A stretch of 64,000 bases of DNA from CAZRKC01 sp964600665 (GCA_964600665.1 CAZRKC010000001.1:124001-188000); one strand, 5' to 3'; numbered from the stretch's first letter, positions 45,650 through 55,175 are shown. The notes: a model not told the origin generated them from the sequence alone. A program made the numbers and translations.

Positions 45650-47569
45650 ATGTCAGATTATCCAATGCTTTTTAGCCCCATCAATATTGGTCCTTTGGTG
45701 CTAAAAAATCGAATTGCAGTCCCACCTATGAGCGCTGATGATGATGCCTACGAAAGGCGAGCAATGGGAGGTGCTGCCATGGTCACTGTCGGGGAAGCGA
45801 TGGTTCATGGTGATACGGCATATTCTCATCCCCACACCATGTGCCTCGATAATGAAGATAACATGCCATTACTGATTCGATCCGCTGAGCGAATCAAACG
45901 TCATCATGCTTTAGCTTCATTAGAATTGGTACATTCGGGTCGCCGGGCACATCCTAAACTCACCAAAAATGGGGTTGTCTATGGCCCTAGCCGCGGCATG
46001 GGACCTTATGGTGTCGAGGTGCAGGAAATGAATGAAGATCTCATGGAAGACATAATTGAAGCATTTGCACATGGCGCATTTATGGCAAAATATGCAGGCT
46101 TCGACCTCTGTATGCTCCATGCTGGCCATGGGTGGCTGTTAGCTCAATTCCTGTCTCCATTGAACAATCAGCGAAATGACAAATTTGGCGGCAGTCTTGA
46201 GAACAGGGCACGTTTTCCGATGATGGTCATTGACCGAATCAGGGCTCGTTGTGGAAGTGAGTTCCCAATTGAAATCAGATTGTCCGGTGACGAATTCTTT
46301 CCGGGTGGGATGGATATCCACGAGACTATTGAGCTGGCGAAATTATTGGACGGAAAGGTTGATATTATCCATGTTTCCGCTACCACCTTCCATCAACATG
46401 GAACCTCTGGTATTCGCATGTTCCCAAACATGTTCCTTGAACCCGGTTGTAATGCCTATCTTGCTGGTGAAATCCGCAAGGTAGTCAGCACTCCCGTCGC
46501 AGCTGTCGGAGCAATCCATAAGCCGGATTTAATGGAACAGCTTCTCGCCGATGGCATCGCTGATATAATATGTGTGGGAAGGGGAATCATTGCCGACCCG
46601 GATTTGCCCAAAAAAATCCAGAAAGGAAACGCGCATGATATCACCCGATGCACTCGATGCAATGAATGCATCAGTGGAGGGTTCATCCCTCATGTGCCGA
46701 TTGCAACCGGTGTCGTCAGATGTGCAGTTAATCCAACTTGCGGACGTGAAAGTGAGGACTGGCTCTTTCGGCCGCCTGTCGCCCGAAAAAAAGTATTGGT
46801 AATCGGTGGCGGGCCGAGTGGCTTGCAAGCTGCGATTACAGCATCGGACCGCGGCCATGATGTCACCTTGTGTGAACAATCGGACACACTTGGGGGAAAT
46901 CTTCGGTACGCACTTCATCCGGCTTTCAAAGAAGATCTTAAAAACTTCTGTGATGTGCTCATTCGCCGTGTTCAAACTCGCCCGGTCCATATTTTGAAAG
47001 AAATGCAAATGACCCCGGAAAAGGCAAAAAGCATGGACTTTGATGTAATTATTGCCGCGTTAGGGTCTGATGCGATTCGCCCCCAAATTCCTGGTATTGA
47101 TCTGCCTCATGTCTTCATGGCAACTGATGTACAACTTCATGAAACGAGAATCGGTAAACACGTCGTCGTAATCGGGGGAGGCTTAGTAGGTTGTGAAGAG
47201 GGATTACACTTAGCGATGAAAGGTCATTCGGTTACGATTGTGGAAATGAAACACGATCTCGCAAAAGACGCAAATTTCCTCCACTGGAAAGCACTGAATC
47301 TGGAACTGGAAAAGTATACGTCCACACAAACAGGTGTTACCTGCAAGGCCATTACTGAGACACATGTTCACGGCATCGACAACCTTGGAAAACCCGTCTC
47401 ATACCCATGTGATTCAGTGATCATAGCCGTCGGTTTTACTCCGAAGAAAATGGAAGCAGAATCATTCAGAAATTGCGCTTGCGATTTGATTGTCGTGGGA
47501 GATTGCGTCAAACCGGGGAAAGTATTGGAAGCAATCCAAACCGGCTACAATGCTGGATTCAATTTATGA
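45650..47569 (+). CDS. FMN/Fe-S/FAD enoate reductase (2,4-dienoyl-CoA reductase family)
   Basis: A 639-residue fusion. Residues 1-330 form an old-yellow-enzyme TIM barrel that binds FMN (LVLKNRIAVPPMSADDD, LSPLNNQRNDKFGGSLENR). Cysteines in TRCTRCNECISGG and VRCAVNPTCGRE then bind a 4Fe-4S cluster. Two Rossmann folds follow, with VLVIGGGPSGLQAA near 380 and VVVIGGGLVGCEEG near 505, for FAD and NAD(P)H. Related enzymes reduce enoyl-CoA, bile-acid or cinnamate double bonds, or dehydrogenate trimethylamine. Substrate is unknown. The gene has AGGTGA before its ATG, is divergent from the xyl operon and ends at a perfect palindromic terminator. Confidence 0.92.
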   Translation: MSDYPMLFSPINIGPLVLKNRIAVPPMSADDDAYERRAMGGAAMVTVGEAMVHGDTAYSHPHTMCLDNEDNMPLLIRSAERIKRHHALASLELVHSGRRAHPKLTKNGVVYGPSRGMGPYGVEVQEMNEDLMEDIIEAFAHGAFMAKYAGFDLCMLHAGHGWLLAQFLSPLNNQRNDKFGGSLENRARFPMMVIDRIRARCGSEFPIEIRLSGDEFFPGGMDIHETIELAKLLDGKVDIIHVSATTFHQHGTSGIRMFPNMFLEPGCNAYLAGEIRKVVSTPVAAVGAIHKPDLMEQLLADGIADIICVGRGIIADPDLPKKIQKGNAHDITRCTRCNECISGGFIPHVPIATGVVRCAVNPTCGRESEDWLFRPPVARKKVLVIGGGPSGLQAAITASDRGHDVTLCEQSDTLGGNLRYALHPAFKEDLKNFCDVLIRRVQTRPVHILKEMQMTPEKAKSMDFDVIIAALGSDAIRPQIPGIDLPHVFMATDVQLHETRIGKHVVVIGGGLVGCEEGLHLAMKGHSVTIVEMKHDLAKDANFLHWKALNLELEKYTSTQTGVTCKAITETHVHGIDNLGKPVSYPCDSVIIAVGFTPKKMEAESFRNCACDLIVVGDCVKPGKVLEAIQTGYNAGFNL

Positions 47570-47570
47570 G

Positions 47571-47610
47571 CATAACAAAATCCCCGGAATATTCCGGGGA
47601 TTTTGTTATG
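47571..47610. terminator. Perfect 40-bp palindrome, bidirectional terminator
   Basis: The two 20-bp arms are exact complements with no spacer; the GC core is TCCCCGG/CCGGGGA and each side ends in four T residues. It sits between convergent genes, starting 1 bp after the oxidoreductase stop. Confidence 0.9.
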
Positions 47611-47620
47611 CAAACTCACC

Positions 47621-48115
47621 TCAGTGCAAGTCATGAGAAAGATCAGATAGATTGTCTTCTGCTTGATCAACTTCTGTCTCAGGGATGTTTTGCGGAAATA
47701 TCTCGAGTCCAATAGCCTCCTCCAGCTTCGGGCGGCCGCGAATTGACGCAATTGATTGAACGATGATTCCGATGCCAATCCCGATTACGCTGATGAACAT
47801 GAATCCAATTACACTGATGATATCTCTCCATCCGCTATCAGGAGAAAACCCAGTCACAACAATCAAGTATACGATTCCCAACACATAGAATGTCAATGTG
47901 GTCACAACAAAATACCGACCACCAAAGAACCCTCCGACGCCAATTGCAATGCCGGCGATAACAGCAACAATGGCAAATCCAAGTGCCCCTTGCTGGGTCA
48001 ACGCAACACCAAGGAGTGTCCGTGATACAAGCAATGCACCCCACAAGATTCCAGCCACTATCAATGTCAATAAAACCCACTTAGTGTCCTTTCGACCGGG
48101 CAGTCGATTAATCAT
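47621..48115 (-). CDS. Four-helix membrane protein of unknown function
   Basis: About 164 residues with four predicted membrane helices (starting at TKWVLLTLIVAGILWGALLV) and a 35-residue acidic cytoplasmic or outer tail ending in EVDQAEDNLSDLSHDLH. Glycine is frequent in helices 2 to 4. The ATG at 48115 follows AAGGGTGA at about 5 bases; the maximal frame overlaps the msrAB end. It directly follows msrAB by 13 bp and is probably co-transcribed with it. I do not recognise a family, and no catalytic motif is seen. Confidence 0.7.
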   Translation of the reverse strand: MINRLPGRKDTKWVLLTLIVAGILWGALLVSRTLLGVALTQQGALGFAIVAVIAGIAIGVGGFFGGRYFVVTTLTFYVLGIVYLIVVTGFSPDSGWRDIISVIGFMFISVIGIGIGIIVQSIASIRGRPKLEEAIGLEIFPQNIPETEVDQAEDNLSDLSHDLH

Positions 48116-48128
48116 AGGAATCACCCTT

Positions 48129-49247
48129 TCATTGCATTCTCTGGAGCAAATATGCAATTAATTGTCCGTAGCCTCCAACGTCCATCTCCTCAAGTGGGAT
48201 GAATCTTAGTGCCGCACTATTGATACAATAACGCTTGCCCCCACTTGCAGCGGGCCCGTCAGAGAATACATGCCCCAAATGATTACTGCCAACCCGACTT
48301 TTCACTTCTGTGCGTACCATGCCGTGTGACTCATCGACAAACTCAACGAGAACTTCCGGACGAATTGGGATAGTGAAACTTGGCCAGCCAGTGCCTGAAT
48401 GAAACTTGTCGATGGAAAAAAACAAAGGTTCACCGGTTAAGCGGTCAACATAGAGACCAAGCTCATCCATATCCCAGTAGTCATTTTCAAAGGGAAGTTC
48501 TGTATCCCCATGTCGCATCACCCGATACTGCAAATCCGATAGCATAGCACGGATTTCAGATTCAGTTGGCATTTTGTATGATTCTGGATATATATCGGGA
48601 AGTCCTGCAACAGAGATACTTAAATCGATGTGGCAATATCCTCCTGGATTTTGGTCTAGATAATCCTGATGGTATGCCTCAGCAAGGTAATAACTGGTTA
48701 GCGTCAGTACCTCTGTCACAATCGGCTGGTCGTAGTTCAATTGCTCTGATTTCAAAATTTCGAGTGCTAGTCGGCCATCTTCTGGTTTTATGAAATAAAT
48801 CCCTGACCGATATTGCGGGCCAATATCATAACTTTGGCGGTCTTTTTGGGTCGGATCAATCACGGAGAAAAATCTTTGGATAATCTCTGTCAAAGAGATC
48901 CGGGTTGGATCATACTTGATATGAACCGCTTCTGTATAACCCAGTTTCGATATTGTGTCATAGGTGGGGATTTCTCCATTTCCATTAGCATAACCTGACT
49001 CCACGTCCGCTATACCATATACTTGCGAGAAGTATGCCTCAACTCCCCAAAAACACCCTCCGGCCAACCAAATATCATGAAGTTCAGCATTCGAGTAATC
49101 GACATAGTGGTTCGGATTCATAGAGATATCCACATTTTTGGGGGAAGCCCAAAAACGCTGCAAATTGAATCCAGGGTAAAAAATAAATGCCCCAATCAAA
49201 ACAGTGATAAAGATATAAAAAATGACAGCTTCACGCCGCTGTTGCAT
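48129..49247 (-). CDS. msrAB: Membrane-anchored methionine sulfoxide reductase MsrA-MsrB fusion
   Basis: A 372-residue two-domain repair enzyme. One membrane helix (about 8-26) puts the catalytic part outside. The MsrA domain has its catalytic Cys in LAGGCFWGVEAYF and reduces the S-epimer; the MsrB domain has SGTGWPSF, SRVGSNHLGHVFSD and catalytic Cys in RYCINSAALRF and reduces the R-epimer. The two CxxC zinc sites found in many MsrB proteins are absent. It would repair oxidised surface proteins. GGAGGG precedes the ATG. A strong promoter lies just upstream, divergent from a nitroreductase gene. Confidence 0.94.
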   Translation of the reverse strand: MQQRREAVIFYIFITVLIGAFIFYPGFNLQRFWASPKNVDISMNPNHYVDYSNAELHDIWLAGGCFWGVEAYFSQVYGIADVESGYANGNGEIPTYDTISKLGYTEAVHIKYDPTRISLTEIIQRFFSVIDPTQKDRQSYDIGPQYRSGIYFIKPEDGRLALEILKSEQLNYDQPIVTEVLTLTSYYLAEAYHQDYLDQNPGGYCHIDLSISVAGLPDIYPESYKMPTESEIRAMLSDLQYRVMRHGDTELPFENDYWDMDELGLYVDRLTGEPLFFSIDKFHSGTGWPSFTIPIRPEVLVEFVDESHGMVRTEVKSRVGSNHLGHVFSDGPAASGGKRYCINSAALRFIPLEEMDVGGYGQLIAYLLQRMQ

Positions 49248-49282
49248 CTGGACGCCCTCCTATTTGTAATGATTTCATATAT

Positions 49283-49311
49283 ATTATACTACCAATTTAG
49301 CTTTTAATCAA
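49283..49311 (-). promoter_or_regulatory. Promoter of msrAB
   Basis: TTGATT and TATAAT are 17 bp apart on the minus strand, about 36 bp before the start codon. Confidence 0.85.
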
Positions 49312-49371
49312 TCATTTGCTGCAGGGTTTGGAATCCCACTGTCGAATCGTACCCAACGAGGGGGGAATCCA

Positions 49372-50115
49372 ATGGATGATATTGAAGAACTACGCAATTT
49401 TTTAAAGGATACTATTCGGCAGTCCGTCGATTTTGCCGCAACTCATCAGAGTTTGGGTGTACCACCCCCACCGGTGGAACTTGCACCATCAAGCATCGTA
49501 ATCCCTTTACCGCATACCCAACCGGGTTTGACTTCAGGTCAGACAATTACGGAACTGATTTCTATGCGTCAGTCTCGTCGTGTGTTTTCCAAAAAAGCAA
49601 TTTCACTGGAAACATTATCTTTCCTGCTTTGGGCAACCCAAGGGGTCAGGGCGATGGTCAATGGCCAAGTTCTGCGTTCCGTTCCATCTGCTGGTAATCG
49701 ACACCCCATTGAAACATATTTAGCCGTCTTTCGTGTTGAAGGGCTTGAAAAAGGGATCTATCGATATTTACCATTGAGCCATTCCCTCACACTCATTGCA
49801 ACTCCTGAAAATTTAGCTACCCGCTTGACAAAAGCTGCCCTACGCCAGTCCTTTGCTGCACAAGGTGCAGTGACATTCATTTGGGCTGCAATCCCTTATC
49901 GCACAGAATGGAGATATGCCCAGGCATCCCATAAAGTTATCGCCATTGATGCTGGCCATATCTGCCAAAATTTATATTTGGCTTGTGAAAGTGTTCACTT
50001 AGGCACTTGTGCCATCGCTGCATATGATCAAAAAGGTATCGATCAATTGCTGGGGATTGACGGTCAAAATGAATTTGTGGTGTATATGGCGCCTGTTGGA
50101 CCTTTGGAAAAGTAG
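49372..50115 (+). CDS. SagB-type nitroreductase family oxidoreductase
   Basis: A 247-residue FMN-dependent protein of the nitroreductase superfamily. The N-terminal SMRQSRRVFSKKAI arginine pair and SVPSAGNRHPIETYL match the flavin-binding segments of the SagB/thiazole-oxidoreductase group, and DAGHICQNLYLACES is the usual dimer helix. In peptide-antibiotic clusters SagB homologues oxidise azolines, but no cyclodehydratase or precursor peptide gene is near, so a general reductase role is more likely. GAGGGGGGA precedes the ATG. It is divergent from msrAB. Confidence 0.88.
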   Translation: MDDIEELRNFLKDTIRQSVDFAATHQSLGVPPPPVELAPSSIVIPLPHTQPGLTSGQTITELISMRQSRRVFSKKAISLETLSFLLWATQGVRAMVNGQVLRSVPSAGNRHPIETYLAVFRVEGLEKGIYRYLPLSHSLTLIATPENLATRLTKAALRQSFAAQGAVTFIWAAIPYRTEWRYAQASHKVIAIDAGHICQNLYLACESVHLGTCAIAAYDQKGIDQLLGIDGQNEFVVYMAPVGPLEK

Positions 50116-50283
50116 CTTTGATTTGATTTCTTAAATTGCCGACTCATCCTTTGAATACAACTTGATAGAATGCATGCATCTTCAATCAACCTGGTGAACA
50201 CGATCTGGCGATGCTTGTATGATTATTCAATCAAAATTATTCTGATACTCAACAACATCTTGCACTCATAGGAGGATAGAGGG

Positions 50284-51093
50284 ATGCGCTGGACTTTTCT
50301 AATAACGATTTGCATGCTCATCCTAGCTCCTGTAGGTTGTCAGCGGGAAGAGGAATTTACAAAAGTGACAAACTATGTGAGTCAGATTGAAGGAATCCGA
50401 ATGGACATTCGGAGTATCGACCATCACGACTCCACCCTGTCGGTCCAGATGGACATTGAGGATAGTGTGAATGGGGATCACTCATCCTATCACTTTTTGA
50501 TGCCTTGGTACCTGACTGATCCGGAAGGGATCACTTGGGAAAGTTCAACGCTTGAAGTACTCAAATATGAATCTCCTGACGATTCCTCGATTTTGAATAA
50601 ACGTGCTCTCATAATCGGGTTTGACGGAATTGATACATTACCGGAATCATTTTCGTTGACGGCTTCCATCCGACCCCGATTTATTGTTCCTTCCCAATCT
50701 CATTCATTTATGTTTGATTTTGAATTTAAGGATATCCCAACTGATGGAACTGTCACCGCTGAGCATCTGTACGGGTTAACAGCAGATCTCCGAGTAAGAC
50801 GCGACAGCCCGTCCGTGCTGGCAGTTATTGTTCGCATCAAGGGATCGGGAGAACTGCTGCAGACAATTCAAAGCCCTGCCACACTGAAGATCCAGGATGG
50901 TTTTGGAGATTCGTATGTGAGCACTTTCTCTCGTAACCCTGTGCTTGACGATATGATCTGGACGCAAACCTTTTTATTTAATGAATGCTATTCTGATGCA
51001 AGTCAAATCGATTTGATATACCCCGTTCATATCAATGCTGTGTTACCGGAGAAACTGGAATTTGAGTTTTATGTGATTCCAAATGAGCGATGA
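50284..51093 (+). CDS. Lipoprotein of unknown function
   Basis: A 269-residue lipoprotein: signal peptide with lipobox APVGC and lipidated Cys at 19. The mature part appears to be two beta-rich repeats of roughly 120 residues each, without cysteines until a single one near the C-terminus (LFNECYSDAS). GGAGGATAG precedes the ATG. The M28-like peptidase gene follows 37 bp later on the same strand. It might bind a cell-surface ligand, but no family is recognised. Confidence 0.75.
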   Translation: MRWTFLITICMLILAPVGCQREEEFTKVTNYVSQIEGIRMDIRSIDHHDSTLSVQMDIEDSVNGDHSSYHFLMPWYLTDPEGITWESSTLEVLKYESPDDSSILNKRALIIGFDGIDTLPESFSLTASIRPRFIVPSQSHSFMFDFEFKDIPTDGTVTAEHLYGLTADLRVRRDSPSVLAVIVRIKGSGELLQTIQSPATLKIQDGFGDSYVSTFSRNPVLDDMIWTQTFLFNECYSDASQIDLIYPVHINAVLPEKLEFEFYVIPNER

Positions 51094-51130
51094 CCTATTA
51101 ATTTGAATATCACGATTTGGAGAGGTGGAC

Positions 51131-52890
51131 ATGATGGACCATTTATCAGAGCAAATTATTAACGAATTCTCCTTTGATAATGTTCAACGACATATGACTT
51201 ATCTTGTCGACACAGTTGGCGAGCGATTATCCGGGACCCCTGCCATCGCACAAGCTGCTGAGTATATCGACCGAATCATGCGCGGGTATGGAATTCATTC
51301 TTATATCGACGAATTTCCCATGTATCACAGCTTTCCTGTGCTGGCTGAGTTGCATATCACGCGCCCCCGGAAAGAGATAATTCCCGCCCGTCCGGTTTGT
51401 CATATCCGATCAACGGGACCTGAAGGGATATCTGGCGATTTATTGTATGTAGGCGCGTTGGCGGAGATGCTGATTATGAAGGTGTGGACGCGGCGGGGAA
51501 GATTGTCTTAGCTGATATGAATTGGGCACCTGCCCGCCCGGAAAAAGCAGTGCTCGCTTACGAAAAAGGAGCATCTGCTTTAATCATCATGAACTGGGGA
51601 CTTGCTGATCCGAATAACCCTGTGATTCAGATGGGCGCAGTGAAATCCCAATGGGGTAATCCTACCCCAGATCTCTTTGAAGAGATCCCTGATATTCCGG
51701 TAATTACCATATCTCGATACCATGGAGAATACCTGAAATCATTGTGCAAAGATGGACCTGTTTCGGTTTGGCTCCGGGGGGAATCAACCCGAGAGTGGGT
51801 GACAGCAAAACAACCGACTGCATATTTAGAATGCAACCCTGATACAAAAGAATGCTTGATTATCGGTAGCCATTTGGATGCATGGGGAAAATCAGCTATC
51901 TGCAACTCAACCGGAAACAGCCTTTTGATGGAATTAGCATATCAGCTGCAAAAACATAAAAGCAAGTTAAAACGAAACATCTGGTTTGTTTTTTGGGACG
52001 GACATGAAATCGCAGAAGGAGCCGGTTCAACCTATTTTGTGGACTCACATTGGGCTGAATTAACCCAGCATTGTGTAGGCTATATCAACGCCGATAATTT
52101 GGCAATCGCGGGGACGACCATCCCAACAGTTGAAGGCAACAGTGAAATGAAAAATTATGCTCAAAATGCTGTCCGTAAGGTTTGGGGTACTGAGGGACAT
52201 TGGTTGACTGCTTACAAAGGTGGTGGGGACTCATCATTTTTTGGCATCGGTATTCCGTATATATCGTTTGCTACGGAATACACTGAGGCTCGTCTCCAAG
52301 AGCTAAATTTTGCAGTCTATGGTCCATGGCTTCATACAGAATATGATACGGTTGATAAAGTGGATCTCAATCTTTTTGAGAAGACCATGGAGACTTTTGT
52401 CCATCTTGTAGTCTCACTTGCATCGGCACCCATACTACCATATTCATTGCCGGATCTCATGGAGGAAATTAATGGGCACATCGAAGAATTGGCCGCGATG
52501 ACCCCACCCCGATTTCAAAGTCAACTCAAAGAGGTGATTCACGCCGCATCTAAATTACAATCTCTAACGACTGATATTCATGTATTATTGGCGGACGCCG
52601 GTCCTGACATGAAACTTGCCACTGTGAACCATCTTTTGATGCAAACCTTACGTGCAATCTATCCGGTATTTCGGACTTATCATGGTCGATACAGTCAGGA
52701 CGCTTGTGGCTCAACCAAAGTCGAACATCCAGTACCAAAACTGTATGAAGCAATTGTTGAATATCGTCAGAATTTGGACGGCTGCCATCGACAGCTCTTG
52801 TGGGAAACACAAGTGATTCGTGAAATGAATCGCTTATCGGATGCATTGCACGGTGCCCAATTTATTCTTTCACAAATCAAAAGAAGCTAG
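51131..52890 (+). pseudogene. M28-like peptidase with PA domain, frameshifted
   Basis: The first part (from ATG at 51131 after GAGAGG) encodes an N-terminal helix region with GERLSGTPAIAQAAEYI and enters a PA-like insert at GDLLYVG. Near 51454 the frame is lost; the sequence continues two bases out of phase with GGDADYEGVDAAGKIVLADM to the end. Adding one base joins them into about 586 residues. The catalytic domain retains GSHLDAW, INADN and HTEYDTVD, but the bridging Asp position reads CNSTGNS and the usual Glu-Glu reads GHE. So even if the frameshift is an artefact, the product may not be an ordinary aminopeptidase. The C-terminal 150 residues are helical. Confidence 0.8.
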
Positions 52891-52908
52891 CAGTACAAAA
52901 GCACTCCC

Positions 52909-52936
52909 GTCAATATTGCTAACGGGAGTGCTTTTT
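52909..52936 (+). terminator. Terminator of the M28-like gene
   Basis: GCACTCCCGT and ACGGGAGTGC form a 10-bp stem, extended by A-T pairs, and are followed by five T residues. Confidence 0.9.
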
Positions 52937-53209
52937 CTTATAGCATTTCAATCATTTGTGGAATAAGAACCGATGAATAAGCGAACCAAGCTTAAGCTTG
53001 CTAATCATTCTGCGGTCATCAGAATATCCACCTGGCGAATTCAGTTATTGAACAATAACCAAATACCGGCCGTTCTTACAAATCGATATCGCCTCTTGCT
53101 GAGTTGAATACGAAGTGAAGTGTCCATCAAAGATCACTGCTCTGAGCCACCTTGAAAGATACGATACACCTCGCAGGATTTCCCGTATCGAAACTTACAA
53201 ACCGCTTGT
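52937..53209. other. Intergenic region between convergent genes
   Basis: About 270 bp. A short inverted repeat GTTATTG/CAATAAC lies at 53044-53059. No confident gene or terminator for the serpin gene is seen. Confidence 0.35.
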
Positions 53210-54454
53210 TTATGATTGTGGATTGACCACATGTCCCATGAAGAGGATTGAACCCGTTACACTATCTTCTATCACATAAATAAACGGCTGGTCCAGTACC
53301 ATTTCGAAATCATACATCGGTACGCTGGTCAGATTCATAACCACTGATGTCACTGCGGCTGCCTCTGTGCCGGTTTCATTGACCTTGATATAAGTTTTAT
53401 GTAAGACCTCACTGATAAAGATATTATCTGAAAGTCCGGGCTCTGCCATGCGCAGAAAGTTCGCTGCAGCAGGATCAAAAGCGATCCCCATGCCTAATTG
53501 CGTCAATGCACTCACAAGGGATTGCTTGTATTCAAGCTGGAATTTTGGCATCTGCAATATCCCAGACTTTATAACCATATCATCTTTCCATTGTTTCCAT
53601 GTTTCATCGTCAAGTATATTCTGGATATCCTCGAACTTATAGTTTGGTTTCGGCAAAATCATATACATGGCGATCCGTTCTTCTTTACCGTATGGTTTAC
53701 GTACAATTTGAACAAAATCATTGTCTCCGTACCGATAACTACCGTTTTGAACCATCATGGAAGTGGTAATCGACTCTCCTGAATCTGTTGTGAAATTGCC
53801 GTCTTTTGTTCTTTTTGGGTCAAATGTTTGGGTCCACTCTCCTTTGAAGTATACAGCGTTGATGAGATATAGTATCGTCTGCGGGTTGATTGGTGGTTCA
53901 ACAATCTTTGGTATCAATCCGCGAGTCTGTGTTTTAACCCACCGGTTGATGGTATCAGGTGTTTTTGAATCGGAAAAATCCAGCGATCTGGCCTCGGCAA
54001 GAAAATACTCCTGGATCGTATCAATGTAATCATTTGAAAAGGGAAATCCGTCTCTCATCCAGGAAGAGTTAGCGACTGTTAAAGCCACTTTTTCGTCGGC
54101 AGATGTCAAATAATACAACAATGAGAGCAAATTATGATTAACCTGCTCTTCACTAATCCCGTCGAGATACATAACTTTTGCCATTGCATCTTTTGTCGAC
54201 CCGTTGGCTCCATTGTAAGCCATTGCAAGGGCCATGGATATGCTGACTGGCGAAATCATCAAGTTCTCTCCATCCATCCGCAATGCGCGATACAGGTCAA
54301 AACCTAACTGATTGTGCTTAAGAGAAATGTCTGCTTGATAGTTTTCAAGCACACTGTCGGACGGTTTTTGCATGACAACTGCTTTTTCTGGAGTGCAGCC
54401 TGAAGCCATCAGAATCAAGGTCAAACCAACAATCAACAAGGTTTGTCTTTTCAA
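53210..54454 (-). CDS. Serpin-family lipoprotein
   Basis: About 414 residues. A signal peptide ends at the lipobox MASGC (Cys20), so the protein is membrane-tethered outside. The rest is a full serpin fold: NLMISPVSISMALAMAYNGA, ILYLINAVYFKGEW, and the hinge KVNETGTEAAAVTS. The hinge alanines fit an inhibitory serpin, and counting from it puts the scissile bond near Leu-Thr-Ser, with Thr at P1. The C-terminal PFIYVIEDSVTGSILFMG is the usual strand 5B region. The TTG at 54454 is preferred because GGGGGG lies about 7 bases upstream. It may protect the cell surface from serine or cysteine proteases. Confidence 0.92.
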   Translation of the reverse strand: MKRQTLLIVGLTLILMASGCTPEKAVVMQKPSDSVLENYQADISLKHNQLGFDLYRALRMDGENLMISPVSISMALAMAYNGANGSTKDAMAKVMYLDGISEEQVNHNLLSLLYYLTSADEKVALTVANSSWMRDGFPFSNDYIDTIQEYFLAEARSLDFSDSKTPDTINRWVKTQTRGLIPKIVEPPINPQTILYLINAVYFKGEWTQTFDPKRTKDGNFTTDSGESITTSMMVQNGSYRYGDNDFVQIVRKPYGKEERIAMYMILPKPNYKFEDIQNILDDETWKQWKDDMVIKSGILQMPKFQLEYKQSLVSALTQLGMGIAFDPAAANFLRMAEPGLSDNIFISEVLHKTYIKVNETGTEAAAVTSVVMNLTSVPMYDFEMVLDQPFIYVIEDSVTGSILFMGHVVNPQS

Positions 54455-54573
54455 CTTCCATCCCCCCATCAATTTCAACTACTTGTTATTAGACGCTTAT
54501 TTGGCTATTATTGTTCCGATAGCAGGGATTCCAGGCCCTTTGTCATATACATTGGCTGGGAGGTGATCCATGA

Positions 54574-55113
54574 ATGCATGACATTGTCCTATCACTAGTC
54601 CAACGACAGCTTTGTACATATCCAATGATGGAACTTGAGGACATCTATAAGTTGATTTACCAAGGTACTATGGGATTAGGCCATTTAATTCAGGATCCGG
54701 AACTTGCTTTAGGCAAACTGTCAAGGGAAATGGATGCTCTATCCCCCTCACCCAATCTTGAGCCTTTATTCGAAGACATAACGATTTGCTATCCCTTGGT
54801 CAGAGTCAATCTCCGCCCCTATATTCAACTTCAATTATCTCCAGAGCAGTTATTTGCTGCCATGTTGAACACTGAATTTGAAATGGTTCCATCTCAGACT
54901 CTGCTACAAGACGCATGGAATGAATTCTACCATATGTCCCAGCAGAACATCTTTACTAAAACCTTTGACCAGCTTGAATCATTCCAACAAAAACTAATAG
55001 TTGATGACTTTCCAGTCAAACATCACAGTAAATCTTATCGCCAGTATTATTTCCCGGCTTACCGTATTATTGGCAAACGCATATTATCAGATATCATTGA
55101 CAGCGTTAAATAA
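54574..55113 (+). CDS. Conserved-looking soluble protein of unknown function
   Basis: A 179-residue helical protein with no membrane segment. Notable stretches are MMELEDIYKLIYQGTMGLGH, VRVNLRPYIQLQLS and the C-terminal HHSKSYRQYYFPAYRII, rich in His, Tyr and Arg. I recall proteins of this pattern in Firmicutes without known function, but cannot name a family. The ribosome binding site GGGAGG is 10 bases from this ATG and nearer to an out-of-frame ATG at 54570 that opens a three-codon frame. It is divergent from the serpin gene and followed by a small coiled-coil gene. Confidence 0.7.
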   Translation: MHDIVLSLVQRQLCTYPMMELEDIYKLIYQGTMGLGHLIQDPELALGKLSREMDALSPSPNLEPLFEDITICYPLVRVNLRPYIQLQLSPEQLFAAMLNTEFEMVPSQTLLQDAWNEFYHMSQQNIFTKTFDQLESFQQKLIVDDFPVKHHSKSYRQYYFPAYRIIGKRILSDIIDSVK

Positions 55114-55175
55114 AGGGAATTTGAATCTCTCTGACGAAGTATGTTAATGCAAAAAATTCGAAAGAAGGTGTGAAT

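Noticed and set aside
49372..50115. An azoline-containing peptide (SagB-type) biosynthetic cluster
   Set aside because: No cyclodehydratase, precursor peptide or transporter gene for such a product is adjacent.
53044..53059. Inverted repeat GTTATTG/CAATAAC
   Set aside because: It lies between convergent genes where no operator is expected, and it is too short to be a strong terminator.
52973..53107. A 44-codon rightward frame between the M28-like and serpin genes
   Set aside because: It has no good ribosome binding site, an odd composition and lies just after a strong terminator.
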